Source: Ensifer adhaerens (GTDB lineage Bacteria > Pseudomonadota > Alphaproteobacteria > Rhizobiales > Rhizobiaceae). From it: 64,000 nt of DNA. The stretch spans positions 186,001 through 250,000 of the forward strand of contig NZ_LAZS01000005.1 in assembly GCF_002007205.1 (NCBI RefSeq). The letters are read 5' to 3'. Each line of letters begins with the position of its first letter. Position 1 is the first letter of the stretch. Below the pieces are notes generated by a model. The model made no database searches. It was given only the letters and a program-made list of their open reading frames with translations, and was not told the origin of the DNA. Positions 23,506-30,588 of this stretch are shown piece by piece. Made by a program: the position numbers and the translations under genes.

Positions 23506-24222
23506 ATGACAAAAGACGATTTCTGGGAAGGGGTCCGTGGCGGCTTTCCCATCATGCTGGCGGCATCGCCCTTCGGCGCGCTGTTCGGGGCGCTTGCGGT
23601 CGACAACGGCTTTACCATTGCCGATGCGGTGTTCATGAGCGCGACCGTCTATGCCGGTGCCAGCCAGATGGTCGGCATCGAGCTTTTCGGCAACAACGTC
23701 CAGCCCTGGCTGGTGGTGCTTTCGGTCTTTGCCGTCAACTTCCGCCACGTGCTCTATTCGGCCTCGATCGCCAAATATGTCCGGCACTTCACCTTCGGTC
23801 AGAAGTTCCTCGCGTTCTTCCTTCTGGTCGACCCGCAATATGCCGAGACCGAGAAGCGCGGCGAGCGCGGCCTGCCGATCAGCTTTTCCTGGTATCTCGG
23901 CTTCGGGTTGATCATCTACATACCCTGGATCATCAACACGCTCATCGGCGCGATCTTCGGCCAGATGATCGGCGACCCGAAGGCGATCGGCCTCGACGTG
24001 CTGCTACCCGTCTACTTCATGGGGCTGGTCATGGGCTTCCGCAAGCGTGACCGGTTCCTGCCGATCGTCGCGGTCTCGGGTCTCGCCTCGGTTGCCGGCA
24101 TGCACTTCGTCGGTTCGCCCTGGCATGTGAGCATCGGCGCGCTTGCCGGCATCGTGCTTGCCGCGTGCCTGCCGCCGAGCAATCAGGCGCCCGCACCCGC
24201 CGCCGTCGAGAAGGAGGCGTGA
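23506..24222 (+). CDS. azlC: AzlC-family branched-chain amino acid exporter, large subunit
   Basis: A 238-residue inner-membrane protein with about seven or eight hydrophobic helices. The family motif is visible in GFPIMLAASPFGALFGALA and ATVYAGASQMVGIELFG, followed by NFRHVLYSASIAKY, the usual AzlC hallmark. AzlC works with the small AzlD partner to export branched-chain or azaleucine-type amino acids. GCGGAGG is 5 bases before ATG 23506; the reading frame begins farther upstream. azlD starts 2 bases after its stop. Confidence 0.92.
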   Translation: MTKDDFWEGVRGGFPIMLAASPFGALFGALAVDNGFTIADAVFMSATVYAGASQMVGIELFGNNVQPWLVVLSVFAVNFRHVLYSASIAKYVRHFTFGQKFLAFFLLVDPQYAETEKRGERGLPISFSWYLGFGLIIYIPWIINTLIGAIFGQMIGDPKAIGLDVLLPVYFMGLVMGFRKRDRFLPIVAVSGLASVAGMHFVGSPWHVSIGALAGIVLAACLPPSNQAPAPAAVEKEA

Positions 24223-24224
24223 GC

Positions 24225-24539
24225 ATGGATCCGCAACACCTCAACCTCATCTACCTGATCATCGCGGCCGCGGTCGCGACCTTCCTGACGCGCGTCGGCG
24301 GCTATATCCTGATCACCCAGATGAAAGAGATCCCGCCGCGGCTTGAGGCGGCGCTCAACGCCGTTCCCGCAGCCGTTCTGACGACGCTGGTGGCCCCGGC
24401 CTTCGTCTACGGCGGGCTCGACGTGACGATCGCCATGTTCGTCGCCTTTGCCATCGCGCTCGGGCTGAACCTCTCGACCCTGCGCATGCTCGTCATCGGC
24501 TGGGTGGTGGTCATGGTGATCCGGCATCTGGCGATGTAG
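24225..24539 (+). CDS. azlD: AzlD-family transport partner
   Basis: A 104-residue membrane protein with three or four hydrophobic helices, the small subunit of the AzlCD exporter. The sequences ATFLTRVGGYILITQ near the start and EAALNAVPAAVLTTLVAPAF, quoted as ALNAVPAAVLTTLVAPAF, are typical of AzlD. AAGGAGG precedes the ATG and overlaps the end of azlC, consistent with coupled translation. Confidence 0.9.
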   Translation: MDPQHLNLIYLIIAAAVATFLTRVGGYILITQMKEIPPRLEAALNAVPAAVLTTLVAPAFVYGGLDVTIAMFVAFAIALGLNLSTLRMLVIGWVVVMVIRHLAM

Positions 24540-24713
24540 GACGCCCGTCCGCGGCGGTGTGCGAAGCCGTGGACGGATCCGTTGCGCCCGTTTCGATTGG
24601 CGGCGCGCGCATCCTGGACTATGATCTCTGCCGTTGCCGGAGAGGCAGGACATACCCCGTCAGGTGGCGTGCGACGTCACCGCATGAAGCCTCCCGGCGG
24701 TGGAGGAGCGACC

Positions 24714-24953
24714 ATGTTGACCAGGATCTCTATTGCCCTTTTGCTGGCGCTCGCGCCGGCAACGGCCTTTGCCAATCAATGCCCGACCATGATGAAGGCG
24801 ATCGATGCGGCCATGCAGACCGCTTCCCTGTCCGATGCCGACATGGCCAAGGTCAAGGAATTGCGCACCAAGGGTGAGGCACAGCACCAGGCTGGCGATC
24901 ACGCCGGTTCGGAGGCCTCGCTTGGCGAAGCGAAGAAGCTTCTGGGCATCTGA
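24714..24953 (+). CDS. Small periplasmic protein of unknown function
   Basis: A 79-residue protein with a clear signal peptide (ISIALLLALAPATAFA, cleavage before NQCPTMM). The mature ~60 residues are alpha-helical and charged, with repeated AMQTASLSDADMAKVKELR-type helix content and QHQAGDHAGSEASLGEAKKL, suggesting a small helical hairpin. GGAGGAG lies 5 bases before ATG 24714, which decides this start over longer in-frame options. It is a single gene, not recognised beyond a conserved-looking small exported protein. Confidence 0.75.
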   Translation: MLTRISIALLLALAPATAFANQCPTMMKAIDAAMQTASLSDADMAKVKELRTKGEAQHQAGDHAGSEASLGEAKKLLGI

Positions 24954-25073
24954 ACGAGAGGCCGGGATTCCGGAGACCAAGGTCTGGCCGGAGAGGGCGC
25001 AGCACGCAATCGGCTGCGCGACGCCTCGTTGTGTGGGCTCCCGCGACAGCAGGAGCCCAGCAGAGAGCCTGAC

Positions 25074-26909
25074 TCAGCGTGAAAGCGCTTCCGTTGCGGC
25101 CTTCAGCCAGTCGCGGGTCTCGTCGCTCGCAAGCAGCGGCATCAGCTTTTCGCGCGTCTCGGCGTGATAGGCGTTGAGCCAGCCGAGTTCCTCGTCGGTC
25201 AGAAGCGCCGGCAGCACCAGGCGGCGGTCGATCGGGCAGAAGGTGATCGTGTCGAAGCCGAGCATCGGCAGGTCGCCGCCGTCAACCGTCGTCGCCGGCT
25301 GCACCACGATGAGGTTTTCGATGCGGATGCCGAAGGCGCCGGGGCGATAGTAGCCGGGCTCGTTGGAAAGAATCATGCCGGGCAGAAGCTCCTGGGTGGA
25401 AAGCCGGGCGATGCGCTGCGGGCCTTCATGCACCGAGAGATAGGAGCCGACGCCATGGCCGGTGCCGTGGGCATAGTCGGCGCCCGCCTTCCAAAGCGCA
25501 ATGCGGGCGAGCGGATCGAGGTCGACGCCGCGCGAGCCCTTGGGAAAACGCGCCAGGCTGATCGCGATCATGCCTTTCAATACCAGGGTGAAGAAGCGCT
25601 TCTGCTCCTCGGGAACGGCGCCGATGGCGACCGTGCGGGTGATGTCGGTGGTGCCGTTGATATACTGCGCGCCGGAATCGATCAGGAACATCGTGCCCGC
25701 TTCGATCGCCTGATCGGTGGCGGTGGTGACGCGGTAGTGCATGATTGCCGCATGGGCGCCGGCGCCGGAGATCGTGTCGAAGGAGATGTCCTTCAGCGGG
25801 TTCTGCATGCGCTCGCCGACGGTGGCGCGGGCGGCTTCGAGCTGGTTGGTGGCGCCGATCTCGGTGACCGTGCCCGGCTGCTGGCTGTCGAGCCAGGCAA
25901 GGAACTCGACCATGGCGGCACCATCTTGCAGATGGGCGCGGGTCGAACCTTCGATCTCGGCCTTGTTCTTCTGGGCGCGCGGCAGGCGGGCCGGGTCGAC
26001 CGCTTCGACGATCTTGCCGCCCTTGGAGCGGATCAGCTCGGAAATGGCGAAGGAGGCGAGATCGGGATCGATCATGACGGAGGCGCCGGCGGTGCCGAGA
26101 GCCCGCAGACGGTCGTCGAAGGTCGAGGGTGAGACGATGTCGGCGATCTGGGTGAGGTAGGCCTCCTGCTCGATCCCGGTCTTGCGCTTGTCGAGGAAGA
26201 GCTCGGTGTGGCCGTCGGCATGGATGATAGCGCGCGCCAGCGGATGCGGTGTGTGCGGTACGTCGGACCCGCGGATGTTGAAGGTCCAGGCGACGGAGGA
26301 GGGGTCGGTCAGCACGACGGCCGAAGCGCCCGCCTTGTCGAGGCCGGAAGCGATCGTCGCGATCTTGTCCTTGGCAAGCGTGCCCGCATGTTCGATCGGC
26401 TGGATCGTGACCTTGCCGAGCGGGGCGGCCGGGCGGTTGCTCCAAATCCTGTCGAGCGGATTGTGATCGAGGAAGACGAGCGCGCCGCCGAGCGTGGCGA
26501 GCGCCTTTTCCAGCCGTCGCACTTCGGCGCCGGTATGAACCCAGGGATCGATGCCGAGCTTGAAGCCCTTGGGCCCATGGTTTTCCAACCAGAGATGCGG
26601 CGGCTCGCCGATGAGGTCGCCGCCGGTAAAGACGCTGCCATCCACCTGTTCCTTGAGCTGCGTGACGTAACGTCCGTCGACGAAGACGACGGCTTCACGC
26701 CGCGTGATCAGCGCAACGCCGGCCGAGCCGGTAAAGCCCGTCAGCCACGACAGGCGCTCGGACGAGGCGGGCACGTATTCGCCCTGGAACTCGTCGGCGC
26801 GCGGCACGAGAAAGCCGTCGATGCCAAGGGCCGCGAAGGACGCGCGCAGGGCTTCGGTGCGCTCCTTGCCGAACTGCGGCGTGGAGGTGACTTCAAAAGA
26901 CTGAAACAT
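25074..26909 (-). CDS. Aminopeptidase P family protein (Xaa-Pro aminopeptidase, M24)
   Basis: A 611-residue cytoplasmic metallopeptidase expected to remove N-terminal residues preceding proline. Like eukaryotic XPNPEP1 it has two N-terminal creatinase-like domains before the C-terminal pita-bread domain, whereas E. coli PepP is ~440 residues. The dinuclear metal ligands are visible in MFLIDSGAQYINGTTDITRT, quoted as LIDSGAQYINGTTDITRT (two Asp), HGTGHGVGSYLSVHEGPQ (His), and the late SNEPGYYRPGAFGIRIEN (Glu). The start MFQSFEVTSTPQFG at 26909 is preferred over a Met six codons earlier on family length. Confidence 0.93.
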   Translation of the reverse strand: MFQSFEVTSTPQFGKERTEALRASFAALGIDGFLVPRADEFQGEYVPASSERLSWLTGFTGSAGVALITRREAVVFVDGRYVTQLKEQVDGSVFTGGDLIGEPPHLWLENHGPKGFKLGIDPWVHTGAEVRRLEKALATLGGALVFLDHNPLDRIWSNRPAAPLGKVTIQPIEHAGTLAKDKIATIASGLDKAGASAVVLTDPSSVAWTFNIRGSDVPHTPHPLARAIIHADGHTELFLDKRKTGIEQEAYLTQIADIVSPSTFDDRLRALGTAGASVMIDPDLASFAISELIRSKGGKIVEAVDPARLPRAQKNKAEIEGSTRAHLQDGAAMVEFLAWLDSQQPGTVTEIGATNQLEAARATVGERMQNPLKDISFDTISGAGAHAAIMHYRVTTATDQAIEAGTMFLIDSGAQYINGTTDITRTVAIGAVPEEQKRFFTLVLKGMIAISLARFPKGSRGVDLDPLARIALWKAGADYAHGTGHGVGSYLSVHEGPQRIARLSTQELLPGMILSNEPGYYRPGAFGIRIENLIVVQPATTVDGGDLPMLGFDTITFCPIDRRLVLPALLTDEELGWLNAYHAETREKLMPLLASDETRDWLKAATEALSR

Positions 26910-27204
26910 GAGGGAATTCCGGTACATTGAGCGGCAGACCGCGGGAAAGATGTGGCGCCATGTTAGCGGAAATGGCCCGTGGCGGGAAAGAGGCGATATC
27001 CTGTAAGAGGCGGCCCGCCCACGGTTCTCGCAATGCCTCAGGTTGCAAGCCGAGAGGAGGGCAATTGCTCACTTGCCATACATATGCGCTCAGTGCATGG
27101 CACCCATGCTCAGAAAACTCTTTCTCTATCGGAATAATAGTTTATAAGCCGCCTCAACGAACACGGACGAACATCCGGTGGTTCAAAAAGCTGCGGTTCC
27201 GAGA

Positions 27205-27397
27205 ATAGTTGGTCACTCTGTTCTCCTCCTCCCTCAAGGGTGGTCAGCTTCGGAACGGTAGACGCCCGCTCGAGCACTCCTCCTCCTCAGGCTCGCGGGC
27301 ATGGTTGGTCACAAGCCAACCAGCAGGCGATGCCTCCGGCATCGCCTAAGTTTCGAAAGGCCGCCCGTCATGATGGACGAGGCGGCCTTTTCGTTTT
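27205..27397 (+). ncRNA. Candidate anti-Shine-Dalgarno small RNA with CCUCCUC loops
   Basis: This stretch folds into consecutive hairpins ending in a Rho-independent terminator and has no supported ORF. Hairpin 1: AGTTGGTCAC (27207-27216) pairs with 27240-27249, with CTCCTCCTCCC in its loop. Hairpin 2: GCCCGC plus GAGC (27264-27275) pairs with 27291-27300, with CTCCTCCTC in its loop. Hairpin 3: TGGTTGG / CCAACCA (27302-27322). Hairpin 4: a perfect 10-bp stem AGGCGATGCC / GGCATCGCCT (27325-27347). Then the terminator stem and T tract. CCUCCUCCC loops are known from the rhizobial alpha-r14 (NfeR1) and Cuckoo-type sRNAs, which pair with ribosome-binding sites. The assignment is inference; the 5' end and promoter are not determined. 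Confidence 0.65.
27357..27397 (+). terminator. Terminator of the small-RNA candidate
   Basis: The 9-bp stem AAGGCCGCC / GGCGGCCTT, extended inside by CGTC / GACG, is followed by TTTTCGTTTTT. Confidence 0.88.
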
Positions 27398-27411
27398 TCC
27401 TCCGCAACTAG

Positions 27412-27430
27412 GTAGAACCGCGGGTTCTAC
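27412..27430. promoter_or_regulatory. Short perfect palindrome upstream of a small ORF
   Basis: GTAGAACC and GGTTCTAC are exact inverted copies around a 3-base centre, 65 bases upstream of the 90-residue ORF and just after the small-RNA terminator. It may be an operator or a hairpin; nothing decides which. Confidence 0.35.
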
Positions 27431-27495
27431 ATTGTTCGTCGTGCTTCTGATCGTTAAATGGATGCCGCGCTGCTTTTTGAGGAGAATGGCAAAAG

Positions 27496-27768
27496 ATGCG
27501 TTCAGAGTCCGCCACTGAAGACAAAGCAGTCAAACTCCTTCAAGGCGTCGACAGCCTAAGGCGCGTTTGGATCGTCCAGCGCGACGATGGGGTGTATGTT
27601 CTCAAGCCTGAGGAATGGTATCAAAACGTAATCGATGGGGAACTCGTCGCAGAAGGGTGGAAGCCGATTTATGGTGAGTACGGCCTCTTTGGAGGTGCAG
27701 ACTTGGCCGAGCGCGACGCGCTGGTCAGGTTTGTTTGGCTGATGGAAACCCAAGATCCTGCCCTGTGA
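27496..27768 (+). CDS. Conserved-looking small hypothetical protein
   Basis: A 90-residue soluble protein, not recognised. No signal peptide or membrane segment. It is rich in aromatic and acidic residues: RRVWIVQRDDGVYVLKPEEW and GWKPIYGEYGLFGGADLAER read like a small beta-sheet domain followed by a helix. AGGAG at about 27480-27484 is 11 bases before the ATG, a weak distance. Base use is a little less GC-rich than its neighbours (wobble positions with A/T), so it may be a recent arrival. It stands alone between the small-RNA candidate and a repeat element. Confidence 0.6.
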   Translation: MRSESATEDKAVKLLQGVDSLRRVWIVQRDDGVYVLKPEEWYQNVIDGELVAEGWKPIYGEYGLFGGADLAERDALVRFVWLMETQDPAL

Positions 27769-27835
27769 CAGCCCTTAATGCTCGCAATTCCCAGATGGTC
27801 GTTGCTGCCTGGTGCGCGTTTATATGTCGACCCAA

Positions 27836-28018
27836 GCCCCTCACCCTAACCTCTCCCCGCAGGCGGGGCGAGGGGACGTGCCCGAAGCCCGGCACACCCC
27901 CGAGGGACGCGGGTCGCATAGCCTGGCGACAAGCCGGCGGTTGTGATTGGGCAAGAGAGCGCCGCAGGTCCCTTCGCCCCGCTTGCGGGGAGAAGGTGGC
28001 GGCAGCCGGATGAGGGGG
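27836..28018 (+). repeat. Dispersed ~183-bp palindromic repeat, copy 1
   Basis: It begins CCCCTCACCCTAACCTCTCC with hairpin CTCCCCGCAGGCGGGGCGAG-like arms and ends GGCGGCAGCCGGATGAGGGG. A second copy in opposite orientation lies at 29854-30037; the end blocks match closely when one is reverse-complemented. It fills nearly all of the gap between the 90-residue ORF and prmA. Confidence 0.75.
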
Positions 28019-28090
28019 CTTTTACCTCAGCAATGAATAGAATGCATCTGGCCGGGCGGCACGCGTCTGTGGCGGTCGCCCAGTCGCGCC

Positions 28091-28966
28091 TCACTTCTCC
28101 AGATGAATCGTCACCCAGCCGTTGCGCCAGATGGTGCGCACGTGGCGCAGGTGCTGGCCGTTGTAGTGAGCAAGCACCTTCCAGCGCTGTTCGGCAAGAA
28201 TGCCCGAGAGAATGACCGAGCCGCCGGGGGCGAGGTTGGCGACGAGCTGCGGCGCCATCTTCATCAAGGGGCGGGCGAGAATGTTGGCGATGATGAGGTC
28301 GAACGGCCCGTTGCTGCTGAAGGCGGTCGAGTGGAAGCCGGGTGCAGTGGCAAAGGTCATGCCGGTGACGACGCCGTTCACCCGGGCGTTTTCCTCCGCG
28401 ACGCGGGTGGCGATCGGGTCGATGTCGGTGGCGAGCACCGGCACGTGCATCAGCTTCCAGGCGGCGATCGCCAGCACGCCGCTGCCGGTGCCAAGGTCGA
28501 GCACGTTCTTCACGGTGCGGGTGCGCGCGACCGAGGCGAGCACTTCGAGACAGCCGGCAGTGGTGCCGTGGTGGCCGGTGCCGAAGGCCTGGCCGGCATC
28601 GATCTCGATTGCGATCTCGCCGGTCTTCACCTTATCGCGGTCATGCGAGCCGTGGACGACGAAGCGGCCGGCGCGAACCGGCGCGAGGCCTTCGAGCGAC
28701 TTGGCGATCCAGTCGATATCGGGCAGCACTTCGCGCTCGATCGGAAGATGGCCGAAGTCTTGCGTGAGCGCTTCGGCGAGGCGTTCGTTCACACCCTCCT
28801 CGTCGACCGCCATCATGTAGATCGAGGCTTCCCAGATGTCGCGCTTCTCGTCGACTTCCGTTGTGCCGATCGCAAAGTCCTCTTCGCCGAAGACCTCGCT
28901 CATGCGGTCGAGCACGGCTTCCGCCTGCTTTTCGGTGGTGGTGACGAAAAGTCTGATCTCGCTCAA
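28091..28966 (-). CDS. prmA: Ribosomal protein L11 methyltransferase
   Basis: PrmA methylates lysines and the N-terminus of ribosomal protein L11 with S-adenosylmethionine. The 291-residue enzyme has an N-terminal substrate-recognition domain (SEIRLFVTTTEKQAEAVLDR) and a class I methyltransferase domain. Diagnostic motifs are AFGTGHHGTTAGCLEVL, the SAM-binding VLDLGTGSGVLAIAAWKL, VLATDIDPIATRVAEENA, and DLIIANILARPLM. It ends very near a repeat copy. Upstream (160 bases) lies the terminator of the Sco gene, so prmA is transcribed alone. Confidence 0.95.
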   Translation of the reverse strand: MSEIRLFVTTTEKQAEAVLDRMSEVFGEEDFAIGTTEVDEKRDIWEASIYMMAVDEEGVNERLAEALTQDFGHLPIEREVLPDIDWIAKSLEGLAPVRAGRFVVHGSHDRDKVKTGEIAIEIDAGQAFGTGHHGTTAGCLEVLASVARTRTVKNVLDLGTGSGVLAIAAWKLMHVPVLATDIDPIATRVAEENARVNGVVTGMTFATAPGFHSTAFSSNGPFDLIIANILARPLMKMAPQLVANLAPGGSVILSGILAEQRWKVLAHYNGQHLRHVRTIWRNGWVTIHLEK

Positions 28967-29069
28967 GGGTCCGTCCTTCGGCTGGGAAATCCGCCGCCCG
29001 CATCAAACCGTGGAAGGGTGCGCCAAGCGTCGGCAATCGTGTGCTGTGCGCTATCACGATTGCCCCACA

Positions 29070-29100
29070 AAGGCAAAGCGCCGGACGGGGCCGGCGCTTG
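29070..29100 (-). terminator. Likely terminator of the Sco gene
   Basis: The stem AGCGCCGG / CCGGCGCT (29077-29084 with 29091-29098) is followed on the minus strand by TTGCCTTTG, about 30 bases after the Sco stop. Confidence 0.6.
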
Positions 29101-29126
29101 CATCTTCGCGGTCACGATTAAAGGGC

Positions 29127-29726
29127 TCAGCCCTTGGTGAGGTTTTCCAGTTTCTTGACCGCGGTCTCCGGGTTCTCCTCATAGGCGATCGTGCCGGAGA
29201 ACTTGCCATTCGCGTCCAGCAGGAAGACCGACGCGGTGTGGTCCATGGTGTACTCGCCGTCCGGCTTGGCGGCGTCGACCGGAACCTTCTTGGCGTAGAC
29301 GCGGAAGCCCTTGACCATCTCCATGACCTTGTCGGCCGGGCCGGAAATGCCGGTGATGCGCTTGGAGACGTTGGAGACGTACTGACCGAGGATTTCGGGC
29401 GTGTCGCGCTCGGGGTCGACGGTGATGAAATAGGCTTGCAGCTTGTTGCCTTCGGGGTCGACCTTTTCCAGCCAGCCGTTCAGCTCGAACAGCGTCGTCG
29501 GGCAGACCTCGGGGCAATGGGTGAAGCCGAAGAAGAGCGCGGTCGGCTTGCCGGTGAAGGCCTTCTCGGTGATTTCCTTGCCGTCCTGGGCGACCAGCGT
29601 GAAGGGAACGCCGAAGGGGCCGGAGGCGGCCTGCTCTTTCGACTGCGTCATTTCATAGCTCAGCCAGCCCAGGATACCCGCCATGACGACGACGGCGGTC
29701 CAGAGGACGATGCGGATGGTTTTCAT
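29127..29726 (-). CDS. SCO1/SenC-family copper chaperone
   Basis: A 199-residue periplasmic, membrane-anchored thioredoxin-fold protein that delivers copper to the CuA site of cytochrome c oxidase. An N-terminal membrane helix (IVLWTAVVVMAGILGWLSY) is followed by the metal-binding FGFTHCPEVCPTTL (CxxxC) near residues 75-85 and the third ligand His in YTMDHTASVFLLD. TVDPERDTPEILGQY is the usual Sco loop. The start at 29726 (MKTIRIVLW) is chosen for the anchor helix; the frame continues 23 codons upstream. It may be preceded in the transcript by the 52-residue membrane peptide. Confidence 0.94.
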   Translation of the reverse strand: MKTIRIVLWTAVVVMAGILGWLSYEMTQSKEQAASGPFGVPFTLVAQDGKEITEKAFTGKPTALFFGFTHCPEVCPTTLFELNGWLEKVDPEGNKLQAYFITVDPERDTPEILGQYVSNVSKRITGISGPADKVMEMVKGFRVYAKKVPVDAAKPDGEYTMDHTASVFLLDANGKFSGTIAYEENPETAVKKLENLTKG

Positions 29727-29853
29727 GCGTGCTACCGATTTGTTGGGGCCGAGGACGGCCGTGTCCGGTTGATCGGCCCTTGATACCGCCTTCACCGAGG
29801 CCGCGCAAATGGGACAATTGCCGCAGGTTGTGGGCGGGCCGAGATCAGAGGCT

Positions 29854-30037
29854 GCCCCTCATCCCGCTGCCGCGACCTTCTCCCCGTCATGACGGGGAGA
29901 AGGAGCCGTGTGGCGATCTCCCGCTCCGACAATGAGTCCCCGGTGCCCCAACCCCGCCGCAGGAGAACCGCACGGTGACGTCTCGCTCGCTCTCGTCCCC
30001 TCTCCCCGCAAGCGGGGAGAGGGTTAGGGTGAGGGGC
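29854..30037 (-). repeat. Dispersed ~183-bp palindromic repeat, copy 2 (inverted)
   Basis: Reverse complement of copy 1 at 27836-28018: it begins CCCCTCATCCCGCTGCCGCG and ends with the hairpin CTCCCCGCAAGCGGGGAG then GGGTTAGGGTGAGGGG. An internal hairpin TTCTCCCCGTCATGACGGGG lies near 29878. It occupies the gap between the Sco gene and the 52-residue peptide gene. Confidence 0.75.
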
Positions 30038-30059
30038 AAAACTTGGAAGCGTGGTCGCG

Positions 30060-30218
30060 CTAAAAGCACCAGGAAAGGCCGGACTGGGCGAGGGCGAGGA
30101 ACATCTCGGCGCCGTTTTCCATCCAGCCGCGGAAGGCGAGCAGGAGGACGATGGCGATCGCGGCCGCAAGGGTGGCGGCGAGTGGCAGGCGGATCGAGCG
30201 CTGGGTCTTCGTGTTCAT
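30060..30218 (-). CDS. 52-residue single-helix membrane peptide
   Basis: Translation of the minus strand from ATG (30218) to TAG (30060) gives 52 residues: a short basic N-terminus (MNTKTQRSIRLP), a hydrophobic helix (LAATLAAAIAIVLLLAF), then RGWMENGAEMFLALAQSGL and a C-terminal WCF. The start-basic-helix layout and codon choice look real, although no strong ribosome site is seen. It lies upstream of the Sco gene on the same strand with a repeat in between, so a role near the respiratory membrane is conceivable but unproven. Confidence 0.55.
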   Translation of the reverse strand: MNTKTQRSIRLPLAATLAAAIAIVLLLAFRGWMENGAEMFLALAQSGLSWCF

Positions 30219-30588
30219 GGGCGCAATCATAACATCTCGCGCGGGAAGGGGAAGCCGGCCCGAGCGTCGCGCACTTATGGCGGGTGAGCCCGACGCCGGA
30301 CAAGGGTGAAAAACCAGGGGCTGCCGCCCTGATCGATTGTGCCGTTGATCGCCGGGAAAACCGGTGCTTGCGATAAATATGCGCGATCTCGAAAATAAGG
30401 CGCTTTCCCTGGGGATCGGCGGGGCGCCTTAGCGAATGTTTAAGGTCTGTTTGACAGTGTTTTTCCAGCGCGGGGGAGCGTTTGGCTCCGACATGACATG
30501 AGGTCATCCGGTTTGATCGAGCCCGGTTTTCCGCATCGATCCTAACGGAGGATCCGGCCCGCGCCGGGTCCGTGAGCATGGACTGTCT
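30219..30588. other. Gene-free region upstream of the chemoreceptor gene
   Basis: These 370 bases contain no supported gene. An inverted repeat AAGGCGC / GCGCCTT (30397-30430) and a TTGACA (30451-30456) are present; the latter could be a -35 element for the chemoreceptor but no matching -10 is clear. Confidence 0.35.

Noticed and set aside
25034-25059. Hairpin TGGGCTCC / GGAGCCCA between convergent genes
   Set aside because: No T tract on either side; could be a repeat or chance.
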